A stretch of DNA of 64,000 bases from JBMNGH01 sp050949725 (GTDB taxonomy: Bacteria; Bacillota; Thermosediminibacteria; Thermosediminibacterales; Tepidanaerobacteraceae), in assembly GCA_050949725.1 (NCBI GenBank), contig JBMNGH010000009.1, positions 59,328-123,327 of the forward strand, written 5' to 3'. Positions 45,201-52,198 of the stretch are shown piece after piece. Every line of letters starts with the position of its first letter. Positions within the stretch are counted from its first letter, which is position 1. Made by a program: the position numbers and the translations under genes. The notes below the pieces were generated by a model. The model saw only the letters and a list, made by a program, of their open reading frames with translations. It did not search any database and had not been told where the DNA came from.

Positions 45201-45410
45201 AGACGGGAAGCCGGTTTTCAGGTTGAAGACAAAATAAACCTGTATTATTCAGGTGACAATATTGTGGATGAAGTGATGGCAAAACACGGTGAGGAGATTC
45301 AGGCTGATACACTTGCCATTTCTGCCCAAAAAACATCTTCCGAAAGCAACATGAAGGAATGGAATATAAACGGTCATAAAGTAAGGCTTGGTGTAAAGAG
45401 AAGTGAATGA
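42276..45410 (+). CDS. ileS: Isoleucyl-tRNA synthetase
   Basis: 1044 aa. Class I signatures GRPHAGHV (HIGH form) and QKMSKHKGN (KMSKS form), editing domain TTTPWTLPSNVAL ... GTGIVHLAPAFGEDD, and metal-binding-type cysteine pairs (CPRCGTS; CESCNHRH; CPECGENM). The length and CP1 cysteines suggest the eukaryotic-like type 2 enzyme, often less sensitive to mupirocin; that is inferred from family knowledge. ATG at 42276 is 5 nt after AGGAGGT. Confidence 0.95.
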   Translation: MFKKVEPTMNFVPIEEKILDFWNEKNIFEKSLRIRENAQNYVFYEGPPTANGRPHAGHVMTRVVKDLIPRYKTMIGYKVDRKAGWDTHGLPVELEVEKQLGISGKPQIERYGVQQFIKKCKGSVFTYEQEWRKMSERVGFWIDMDDPYVTYHNDYIESVWWALKKIWEKGLLYEGHKVVPYCPRCGTSLSSHEVAQGYEEVEDPSVFVKFPIEGQEDTYFLVWTTTPWTLPSNVALAVKDNYTYVKVKQGNDKLIMAEERLKVIEEGYEVLEKYQGIDLKGMKYNPVFPFFQHENEKAFYVITADFVTLDEGTGIVHLAPAFGEDDSRMGQKYGLPVLQPVDSQGRFTEEVSQWAGKFVKDADNEIIKDLANRGLLFQSERYMHTYPFCWRCDTPLLYYGRSSWFIKTTEIRDKLLEINEKIGWHPEHIRDGRFGNFLENVIDWCLSRERYWGTPLNIWICESCNHRHAVGSINELKKMSIDEIEHIELHKPYVDNVVLRCPECGENMKRVPEVIDCWFDSGSMPFAQYHYPFENKEYFENHFPADFISEAIDQTRGWFYSLLVISTLLFDKSPYKNVLVMGHVLDEFGQKMSKHKGNVLDPWEVLNEQGADAMRWYLYVASPPWSPSRFYKEAVNEAQRRFLGTLYNVYSFFVLYANIDNFNPADYSLDPDKRTEIDRWLLSRLNSLITNVRKELDELDITGAARSMESFVDDMSNWYVRRCRERFWKADMDEDKIAAYLTLYESLVTFIKIAAPFVPFISEEIYQNLVKVPYPDAAESVHLCDYPEANLELIDITLEHKMQLARKIVELGRAARNKAKIKNRQPLKKMLVQLKSAKDEELLLTLSDIIKEELNIKEIEYTSVAEEYFTYTVKPRFDLLGPKYGKLMSAIAREIAASNPAELINTAMEKGEVVLNVNDESIKIAQGELDIRARDREGFCAEGESGYYVVLDTSITPELMLEGIAREMISKIQNMRREAGFQVEDKINLYYSGDNIVDEVMAKHGEEIQADTLAISAQKTSSESNMKEWNINGHKVRLGVKRSE

Positions 45411-45429
45411 GATGCACGGTTAGATTTAA

Positions 45430-45465
45430 TTTGCGGCATTTTTGTAGACGAAAAAATGCCGCAAA
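45430..45465 (+). terminator. Terminator after ileS
   Basis: TTTGCGGCATTTTT and its complement AAAAAATGCCGCAAA with a short loop; the stem is 14 bp. Followed directly by a dispersed repeat. Confidence 0.8.
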
Positions 45466-45472
45466 ATATTTT

Positions 45473-45535
45473 ATTGTGAATAAAGGTTCCAGGGACCGAC
45501 AGCAGTCTTTGAATGCGTGTCGGTGGGTTCTTATA
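45473..45535 (+). repeat. Dispersed hairpin repeat, copy 5
   Basis: Begins ATTGTGAATAAAGG. The outer stem here is CCGACA/TGTCGG around GCA/TGC, the best-paired version. The ACAAC segment of other copies is missing. Confidence 0.7.
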
Positions 45536-45577
45536 TTTGATTAGTAAAACATTTAAAAAACAAGGGGAAGGTTACAA

Positions 45578-46477
45578 ATGGCACTGTCAAAGTTTATTAT
45601 TACTGATATAATGCCGTTCAACATAGGATTAATAATGGAGGGGGGACAAGCGTTTCGTTGGCTAAGGGGAGAAAACGGAGAATACATAGGTGTTGTTGGG
45701 AAAAGAGTGATTGCCGCAAAACAGGACTGCGAACAGCTGGAAGTTGAAATGTACTCCGAAAGTGATGAAACATACGATGAAGCGCTATGCTTCTTAATTA
45801 ACTACTTTGATGTAGAAAGGGATTACAAATCAATCGAAAAAAGAATGGCCCAATACAAAGAGCTGCAACCTGCAGTGACTTTTGCTAGCGGAAGCAGGAT
45901 TCTTCGTCAGGATCCGTGGGAAACGACTGTTTCATTTATTTTGTCTGCCAACAATAGCATTCGGAATATTAGAAATACAATAGAGCGAATGTGCAGGGAA
46001 TATGGCAATCCAATTTTATTTTGCGGAAAAACTTATTATACCTTTCCCCGTCCGGAAGCATTGGCGTGTCTGACAGAACGTGAATTGAGAACAACAAAAT
46101 GCGGTTTTAGAGCAAGGAGAATAATAGATACTGCAAAAATGGTTTGTGAAGGACATATCGACCTACACAGCCTTCAGAGTTTTCCGACTTCGGTTGCCCG
46201 CTGTGAACTATTAAGACTTCCAGGGGTAGGGAAAAAAGTAGCCGACTGCATTATGTTATTTTCAATGGGTAAATATGACGCGTTTCCAATCGATGTATGG
46301 ATTAAGAGATGTATAGAGTATATATATTTTGATAGTCAGGAAATTCCTTTTGAGAAACTGAATGAATTTGCAGAAGCGAAGTTTAAGGATATGGCAGGTT
46401 TCGTTCAGCAATATCTTTTTCATTATGCGAGAGCAAATTGGGAAAATTTTATACAAAAAAATTTACAAAGAGTATAG
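45578..46477 (+). CDS. Ogg1-type 8-oxoguanine DNA glycosylase/AP lyase
   Basis: 299 aa. N-terminal domain of the Ogg family (GQAFRWLRGENGEYIGVVGKRV), SANNSIRNIRNTIERM, then helix-hairpin-helix-GPD: LLRLPGVGKKVADCIMLFSMGKYDAFPIDVWIKR, with catalytic Lys (GKKVAD) and Asp (PIDVW). Removes 8-oxoguanine from DNA. Strong GGGGAAGG site before the ATG. Confidence 0.9.
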   Translation: MALSKFIITDIMPFNIGLIMEGGQAFRWLRGENGEYIGVVGKRVIAAKQDCEQLEVEMYSESDETYDEALCFLINYFDVERDYKSIEKRMAQYKELQPAVTFASGSRILRQDPWETTVSFILSANNSIRNIRNTIERMCREYGNPILFCGKTYYTFPRPEALACLTERELRTTKCGFRARRIIDTAKMVCEGHIDLHSLQSFPTSVARCELLRLPGVGKKVADCIMLFSMGKYDAFPIDVWIKRCIEYIYFDSQEIPFEKLNEFAEAKFKDMAGFVQQYLFHYARANWENFIQKNLQRV

Positions 46478-46536
46478 CATATTAAAGATAATTGTGCTAT
46501 AATAATAGAAGCAAACTATTCTTGGAGGCGAAAAAA

Positions 46537-46713
46537 ATGAGTCCCGAGCAATCTATTATTGTAGCAAAAAGCTGTGATTATTATCAAAAGTGCGACAACA
46601 CCAAAAAGTATCCTGCAGGTTATTTGTTAAGATATGATTCATGTAAAAATTGCGCTAACTGGAATTTAGGCAGATGTGAAAGGGCGCAGGATATTTTGAG
46701 GTCAATTGACTAG
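46537..46713 (+). CDS. Small six-cysteine protein, unknown
   Basis: 58 aa after a good GGAGGCG site 7 nt upstream. Five of its six cysteines are arranged as CDYYQKC, CKNCANW and RCERAQ, a pattern suggesting a zinc or iron-sulfur site. I do not recognise the family. An in-frame start at 46492 lacks a site. A terminator follows closely, so it looks monocistronic or shares the ogg transcript (59-nt gap). Confidence 0.7.
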   Translation: MSPEQSIIVAKSCDYYQKCDNTKKYPAGYLLRYDSCKNCANWNLGRCERAQDILRSID

Positions 46714-46748
46714 ATAACTCCAAAAGAACATAAGCGTGCTTACTATAT

Positions 46749-46773
46749 GCGCCGAGGCTTCGGCGCGTTTTAT
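46749..46773 (+). terminator. Terminator after the six-Cys gene
   Basis: GCGCCGAGG-CTTCGGCGCG hairpin followed by TTTTATT. Next to the sixth dispersed repeat. Confidence 0.8.
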
Positions 46774-46774
46774 T

Positions 46775-46847
46775 ATTGTGAAACAACAAGGTTCCCGGGA
46801 CCTGGCAGCAATCTTAGAATGCGTAGCCGTGTGGGTTCTTATTTTTT
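46775..46847 (+). repeat. Dispersed hairpin repeat, copy 6
   Basis: ATTGTGAAACAACAAGGTTC start, CCCGGGACC, then TGGC/GCCG outer and GCA/TGC inner pairing, then GTGGGTTCTTATTTTTTT. Confidence 0.75.
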
Positions 46848-46883
46848 TGACCTTTTTGAAATAAAAAAGGTTTAGATTTCTCC

Positions 46884-46936
46884 TTGAAGCGATCAGATTT
46901 TGCTGATATAATATATTTAGATAGTCATCTAAATAT
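46884..46936 (+). promoter_or_regulatory. sdpIR promoter with 10-4-10 operator
   Basis: TTGAAG (46884-46889), 17 bp, TATAAT (46907-46912). From 46913 a perfect inverted repeat ATATTTAGAT-AGTC-ATCTAAATAT to 46936 sits directly on the start region. Likely binding site of the ArsR-type SdpR protein encoded in the same operon. The remaining 186 nt to sdpI hold no other clear signal. Confidence 0.75.
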
Positions 46937-47122
46937 CATCAAACTAAGAAGATATCAACCAATTTTCTATTAATGAGGGATTCACTGATTTCTTGAAAAA
47001 CATGTGCATTAAAAAAACCTTTATGTAATCTATTCCAAAGAGATGAGAATAATGCTGCTGAAAAAAGAACAACTTTGCTAATAAACAGGCGCCATTGAAT
47101 TTGAAAATAAGGAGGGCAGGAT

Positions 47123-47782
47123 ATGACTAAAAAAGCTTCTATATTTCCTATAAGATGGCCTGTTGTGGTATTGATAATCGGTCTTTATGTGGTGGGATTT
47201 ATTTTATATCCTTATCTCCCTGATAATGTTCCGTCACACTGGAATATTCACGGTCAAATTGATGGTTATTCATCAAAGACATTCCACATTTTATTTTTTC
47301 CCACACTTATTTTAGGATTGTATCTATTAATGTCTTATGCCCCTTTTATAGATCCCAAGCCTGAAAGCTACTCGAAATTCAAGGGGATTTTTGAAAATTT
47401 CAGATTGATACTCGTATTAATTCTGGCTGGAATGTACATTGCGACAACTTTAGCCGGCCTTGGCATACCGGTGTCTGTTGGTAAAATAGTGCGTTTTGCA
47501 ATAGGGATTCTATTGATTTTTATAGGTAACTACTTTGGCAAAATCCGCCACAATTACACGTTTGGTATAAAGACTCCATGGACATTGGCGAATGAGGAAG
47601 TATGGAACAAGACTCACAGGGCTTCAGGGCCCTTATGGGTGCTATCAGGACTAGTCTGGGTTTTGACCGTATTTATGGCTGATAAACCGGCATTTATAAT
47701 AAATATGTCAGTTTTGGTAGCTGTGTCAGTGTTCGGTGTATTGTATTCATTCGTTTTGTTTAAAAGGCTGCAAAACAGATAA
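47123..47782 (+). CDS. sdpI: SdpI/DUF1648 family membrane protein
   Basis: 219 aa, six membrane segments. N-terminal DUF1648 motif LPDNVPSHWNIHGQIDGYSSK and the C-terminal SdpI domain IGNYFGKIRHNYTFGIKTPWTLANEEVWNKTHR. In B. subtilis SdpI gives immunity to the SdpC cannibalism toxin and controls SdpR by membrane capture. No sdpC-like gene is in the window. Confidence 0.88.
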   Translation: MTKKASIFPIRWPVVVLIIGLYVVGFILYPYLPDNVPSHWNIHGQIDGYSSKTFHILFFPTLILGLYLLMSYAPFIDPKPESYSKFKGIFENFRLILVLILAGMYIATTLAGLGIPVSVGKIVRFAIGILLIFIGNYFGKIRHNYTFGIKTPWTLANEEVWNKTHRASGPLWVLSGLVWVLTVFMADKPAFIINMSVLVAVSVFGVLYSFVLFKRLQNR

Positions 47783-47819
47783 GGTATATACGCCTGTGTT
47801 TTGGATGGAGGTTTCAAAA

Positions 47820-48089
47820 ATGAATCTCAATATCACTTTCAAGGCTTTATCAGATCCCATAAGAAGAAAAATCCTCATGATGCTTAAAAATAAGGACATG
47901 ACGGCCGGGGAAATTGCGGCAGGCTTTGATATAACGAAACCCAGCATATCTCATCACCTTAATATACTTAAGCAAGCAGGTATGATTGTCGATGAGAGAA
48001 GAGGGCAAACCATTTGTTATTCCTTAAATACGTCTGTTTTTGAAGATGTTGTCACATTTGGTTTGGGACTATGGGGAAAGGGAAAATAA
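47820..48089 (+). CDS. sdpR: ArsR-family repressor, SdpR type
   Basis: 89 aa winged helix: TFKALSDPIRRKILMMLKNKDMTAGEIAAGFDITKPSISHHLNILKQAGMIVDERRGQTICYSLN. No metal-binding cysteines, as in SdpR. The ATG at 47820 follows TGGAGGTTTCAAAA. Lies after sdpI, the reverse of the usual sdpR-sdpI order. Confidence 0.88.
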   Translation: MNLNITFKALSDPIRRKILMMLKNKDMTAGEIAAGFDITKPSISHHLNILKQAGMIVDERRGQTICYSLNTSVFEDVVTFGLGLWGKGK

Positions 48090-48112
48090 TCACAAAATAT
48101 TTATGAAAACAC

Positions 48113-48141
48113 TTGATTATTATGAGATTATTTTTTATAAT
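48113..48141 (+). promoter_or_regulatory. Promoter of the riboswitch/grd transcript
   Basis: TTGATT (48113-48118), 17 bp, TATAAT (48136-48141). Transcription would begin about 15 nt before the first glycine aptamer. Confidence 0.75.
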
Positions 48142-48162
48142 AAAGACAAATGACATATTAAT

Positions 48163-48328
48163 ATGGATGAGGGGTACGGGAGAGACCCGTATAGGGCGCC
48201 GAAGGGGTAAGCGACAAACCATAGCGAAACTCTCAGGCAAAAGGACCGTATTCTGACATTTCTCTGGAGAGCCGAAAGGCACCGAAGGAGCAATTTCCCT
48301 TAAAAAGGGAAGGAATCTCTCAGGTAGT
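48163..48328 (+). promoter_or_regulatory. Tandem glycine riboswitch
   Basis: Two consecutive aptamers: GGGAGAG ... GGCGCCGAAGGGG ... CTCTCAGGCAAAAGGACC, then CTGGAGAGCC ... GGCACCGAAGGAGCAA ... AATCTCTCAGG. These are the conserved glycine-aptamer segments in order. Together with the terminator behind it, it should link expression of the downstream trxA-grd genes to glycine. Confidence 0.93.
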
Positions 48329-48333
48329 AAACA

Positions 48334-48372
48334 GAGGGAAATAGAGGCGCAAGCCTTTATTTCCCTTTTTTT
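48334..48372 (+). terminator. Riboswitch expression-platform terminator
   Basis: GAGGGAAATA with an inner AGGC-GCAA-GCCT hairpin and TTATTTCCC followed by seven T. With glycine bound, read-through into the reductase operon is expected. About 250 AT-rich nt separate it from trxA; a second promoter there (TATAAT near 48407) is possible but weak. Confidence 0.82.
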
Positions 48373-48623
48373 AATATCTAAAGCTTAAAGGCCCACATAT
48401 GATATAGCTATAATACATAAATAGATATGTGTAAATACCTCGAACCACAGTCTTAATTTCTAACTTATATACTTTATTTCATTTTGTTTTTCCGGGTATT
48501 TTTGATGAGAAGTAGACAATCCTAATTTAATAACTTATTACTATAAGTGAAATACTTAACATGAACATATTTTAGTTTAGCAATAAATAAATCCAATATT
48601 AAAATAAGGAGGAGGATTCATTG

Positions 48624-48938
48624 ATGATCGAGTTAACTGCTGACAATTTCGAAGAGGAGGTGCTAAGGGCTGACGGACCGGTTCTAGTAGATTTCTGGGG
48701 CCAGCGGTGTGAACCTTGTAAGGCTTTAATGCCTCATGTAGAACAACTGGAGGAAAAGTACAGAGACAAAATTAAATTTTGCAAATTGGATACTTCTAAA
48801 AACATGCGACTTTCAATATCACAAAAGGTGATGGGACTTCCAACGATTAGGATCTACAAAGGCGGAAAAAAAGTAGATGAGGTATCAAGGCAGGTCGATG
48901 CAGAAATGATAGAAGATATGATCAACAAGCACATATAG
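48624..48938 (+). CDS. trxA: Thioredoxin of the glycine reductase operon
   Basis: About 104 aa thioredoxin fold with active site CEPC (FWGQRCEPCKAL), the atypical motif seen in thioredoxins tied to glycine reductase, rather than CGPC. Conserved cis-proline (MGLPTIRIYKGG). Donates electrons to selenoprotein A. The usual companion trxB is absent here. ATG at 48624 is 7 nt after AGGAGGAGG; TTG at 48621 is less likely. Confidence 0.92.
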   Translation: MIELTADNFEEEVLRADGPVLVDFWGQRCEPCKALMPHVEQLEEKYRDKIKFCKLDTSKNMRLSISQKVMGLPTIRIYKGGKKVDEVSRQVDAEMIEDMINKHI

Positions 48939-48981
48939 TTATATTGTTAAGAAAGAAATTTAGAACCAAGGAGGGAAATAG

Positions 48982-50268
48982 ATGAAACTTGAGCTCGGGC
49001 ATTTTTATGTAAATGACGTAACATTTGGCAGTAAGACAAGCTACAGTGATGGAGTTTTGACGATTGACAAGCAAGAGCTAACAAATGTTTTACTTGAAGA
49101 CAAGCGTTTGAAAACCGTAGATATTGAAATTGCAAAGCCTGGGGAAGAAGTGAGGATTATACCTGTGAAAGACGTAATAGAGCCGAGGATAAAAATAAGC
49201 GGTCAAGGCAGCGTTTTTCCAGGATTTTTGGGCAAACCCATAACTGTAGGGAGCGGTAAAACGTATGCTCTCAAAGGAATGTCTGTTGTAACCTGTGGTA
49301 AGATAGTTGGTTTTCAGGAAGGCCTGATCGATATGGCTGGGCCAGGGGCAAAATATTCTCCTTTTTCCAAGCTGATTAATTTGGTTGTTGTCGCGGATCC
49401 AGAGGATGGAATTGAGGCTCACGAGCACGAAGAAGCTTTAAGGTTGGCAGGGTTAAAAGCCGCAGCATATCTTGCTGAAAGTGTAAAAGGTTTAGCACCA
49501 GAGGAGACTAAAGTATATGAAACAAAGCCCATAGCCAAAGCGCTCGAAGAATATCCGGACCTGCCAAAAGTGGCCTATGTATATCAGCTCCAGAGCCAAG
49601 GCCTGCTGCATGACACGTATGTTTACGGAGTAGATGTAAAGAGAATAATACCGACAATTCTCTTCCCGACAGAAGTAATGGATGGAGCCATTGTTAGCGG
49701 AAATTGCGTATCCGCATGTGACAAAAATACAACCTATGTCCATCTAAACAATCCTGTAATCGAACGGTTATATGCCAGGCACGGAAAGGACATAAATTTT
49801 GTGGGAGCAATCATCACTAACGAGAATGTCACTTTGGCAGATAAAGAGCGTTCATCTGATTTTACGGCCAAATTGGCAGAATACATGGGACTGGAAGGGG
49901 CAATCATAACTGAAGAGGGATTTGGAAACCCCGATACAGACCTCATTATGAACTGTAAAAAACTAGAGCAAAAGGGAATTAAGACTGTACTGCTGACTGA
50001 TGAATATGCCGGCAGAGACGGTGCATCACAATCATTGGCAGATGCGGATCCAAAAGCTGATGCTGTCGTCACGGCCGGAAATGCTAATGAGGTTGTTGTG
50101 CTTCCGCCGATGAAGAAAATAATCGGCAAGGTAGATGTAGCAGGAATAATAGCAGGAGGCTCCCAAAAATCTTTACGTGAAGACGGAAGCCTTGAAATTG
50201 AGCTCCAAGCTATAACAGGGTCCACCTCTGAGATAGGGTTTACTTTGATGAGTGCTGCAACATATTGA
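48982..50268 (+). CDS. grdE: Glycine reductase protein B, GrdE proprotein
   Basis: 428 aa. Precursor of the two pyruvoyl-containing subunits of protein B. The processing site is visible as SGNCVSACDKNTTY with Asn241-Cys242; in clostridial GrdE, Cys242 is converted to the pyruvoyl group after cleavage. The pyruvoyl group forms a Schiff base with glycine. Shares an operon with its partner grdB. ATG preceded by AAGGAGGGAAATAG. Confidence 0.94.
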   Translation: MKLELGHFYVNDVTFGSKTSYSDGVLTIDKQELTNVLLEDKRLKTVDIEIAKPGEEVRIIPVKDVIEPRIKISGQGSVFPGFLGKPITVGSGKTYALKGMSVVTCGKIVGFQEGLIDMAGPGAKYSPFSKLINLVVVADPEDGIEAHEHEEALRLAGLKAAAYLAESVKGLAPEETKVYETKPIAKALEEYPDLPKVAYVYQLQSQGLLHDTYVYGVDVKRIIPTILFPTEVMDGAIVSGNCVSACDKNTTYVHLNNPVIERLYARHGKDINFVGAIITNENVTLADKERSSDFTAKLAEYMGLEGAIITEEGFGNPDTDLIMNCKKLEQKGIKTVLLTDEYAGRDGASQSLADADPKADAVVTAGNANEVVVLPPMKKIIGKVDVAGIIAGGSQKSLREDGSLEIELQAITGSTSEIGFTLMSAATY

Positions 50269-50355
50269 TTCTAAAAAGTTATTTTTGTGTCATGTAAAGC
50301 ATAATAATGAGTTTTGTTAAGAGATTTACAAAATAAAAATTAAGGAGGAAATAAA

Positions 50356-50826
50356 ATGTTTGAGGGCAAAAAGGTTATTATTGTCGGAGATAGAGATGGC
50401 GTCCCCGGCCAGGCGATTGAGGAATGTTTAAAAACTACTGAAGCGGAAATAGTTTTTTCTACAACGGAGTGTTTTGTCTGAACGGCCGCCGGTGCGATGG
50501 ATCTGGAGATCCAACAGAGAATCAAGGACACGGCGGAAAAAGTTGGCCCTGAAAACCTTGTAATACTTTTGGGTGGAGCAGAGGCTGAGGCAGCAGGAAT
50601 AGCTGCTGAAACGGTGACAAATGGAGATCCAACATTTGCAGGGCCCCTTGCCGGTGTTTCACTAGGTCTTGCTGTTTATCATATCGTTGAACCTGAAGTA
50701 AAAGCAGCTGTTGACCCTGATGTGTATGATGAACAGGTCGGTATGATGGAGATGGTCCTCGACGTAGATGCTATTTCAGAAGAGGTAAAGAGTTACAGGG
50801 AAAAATATTCTAAGTATCAGGCCTAA
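50356..50826 (+). CDS. grdA: Glycine reductase selenoprotein A
   Basis: 156 aa when the in-frame TGA at 50479-50481 is read as selenocysteine 42. The motif CFVUTAAGAMD is the GrdA redox centre (CXXU), followed by a conserved C-terminal region (LVILLGGAEAEAAGIAAETVTNGDP). Carries the carboxymethyl-selenoether made by protein B. A short GGATC/GATCC hairpin just after the UGA may belong to the bacterial SECIS. Ordinary ORF calling would split this gene and keep only the part after 50481. Confidence 0.95.
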
Positions 50827-50846
50827 ATCAGAAAGGAGGACTCTTT

Positions 50847-52157
50847 GTGGGGAAATACAGAGTTGTCCACTATATAAACCAGTTTTTTGGTCAGATAGGT
50901 GGAGAAGAAAAAGCAGATATCCCTCCGTTTGACAAGGAGGGACCGGTCGGCCCGGGAATGGCGCTTAAAGCCGCAATGGGTGAAGAAGTCGAGATTGTGG
51001 GCACGATTATTTGTGGTGATACTTACTACAACGAGCATCAGGAAAAATCAAGGGCTGACGTTGTATCACGTATAAAGAAATACAAGCCGGATATTGTGAT
51101 CGCTGGCCCGGCATTTAATGCCGGCCGCTACGGTATGGCCTGCGGTGATGTATGCATGTCTGTTGCCAAAGAGTTGTCAATACCAGTTGTGACAGGAATG
51201 TATCCGGAAAACCCGGGAGTGGAAGTTTACAAAAAGCATATTTATATAATAGAGACAGCCAACTCCGCTGCCGGTATGAGAAAAGCCGTTCCGGCAATTG
51301 CCAAATTAGCACTAAAAATCCTGAAAGGTGAAGAAATAGGCTTACCGGAAGAAGACGGTTATATCCCCCGGGGCATAAGAAAGAATGTTTTCTTAAAAGA
51401 AATTGGAGCGGAAAGAGCAGTAGACATGCTTGTTCGCAAATTAAGAGGCGAAAAATTCAGTACCGAGTATCCTATGCCAGATTTTGACAGGGTCGAACCC
51501 GCTGCGGCTGTTGCAAATTTGGCTGAAGCGACAGTTGCACTTGTTACATCAGGTGGCATTGTACCAAAGAACAATCCGGATCGAATAGAGGCTTCAAGCG
51601 CATCTAAATTTGGCAAATATGATATTGAGGATATAAACTATCTTACGGATAAAACCCATGAGACAGCCCATGGTGGATATGACCCGACATATGCGAACAA
51701 TGATCCCAACAGGGTCTTGCCTGTAGATGTAATGCGTGCTCTTGAAAAAGAAGGTGTGATTAAAAAACTTCACAGGTACTTTTATGCAACTGTTGGTAAC
51801 GGAACATCGGTTGCGAATGCAAAAAAGTTTGCACAGGAAATCGCGAAAGAACTGTTGGCTGATGGAGTGCAGGCGGTTATACTGACTTCAACCTGAGGAA
51901 CTTGTACTCGTTGCGGTGCAACGATGGTTAAAGAGCTGGAGAGGGCAGGACTTCCAACGGTGCATGTTTGCACCATAGTTCCAATTTCACTTACCGTAGG
52001 AGCAAATCGCATTGTCCCCGCAGTTGCAATTCCTCATCCATTGGGCAATCCAGCTTTGAGTAAAGAAAAAGAAGAATCGTTAAGACGGGAAATTGTAATG
52101 AAAGCATTGAATGCTTTGACACAAGATGTCGATGGTCAGACTGTATTCGAGGATTAA
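50847..52157 (+). CDS. grdB: Glycine reductase selenoprotein B (GrdB)
   Basis: 436 aa with in-frame TGA at 51894-51896 read as Sec350 in TSTUGTCTRCG (UXXC). The N-terminal 349 residues include DTYYNEHQEKSRADVV, GPAFNAGRYGMACG and the family core GGYDPTYANNDPNRVLPVDVMR. The region after Sec (LPTVHVCTIVPISLTVGANRIVPAVAIPHPLGNP) is conserved. It cleaves the C-N bond of the glycine Schiff base held by GrdE, transferring the carboxymethyl group to GrdA. GTG start after AAAGGAGGA. Confidence 0.95.
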
Positions 52158-52198
52158 TTCCTGTAGCAGCTGCAATTTTGGGAAAGGAGGGATTTGCT

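Noticed and set aside
50497..50826. Separate 109-aa gene after grdE
   Set aside because: It is the C-terminal portion of GrdA after the Sec codon at 50479.
51924..52157. Separate small gene after grdB
   Set aside because: It is the part of GrdB after the selenocysteine codon; residues join in frame across the TGA at 51894.
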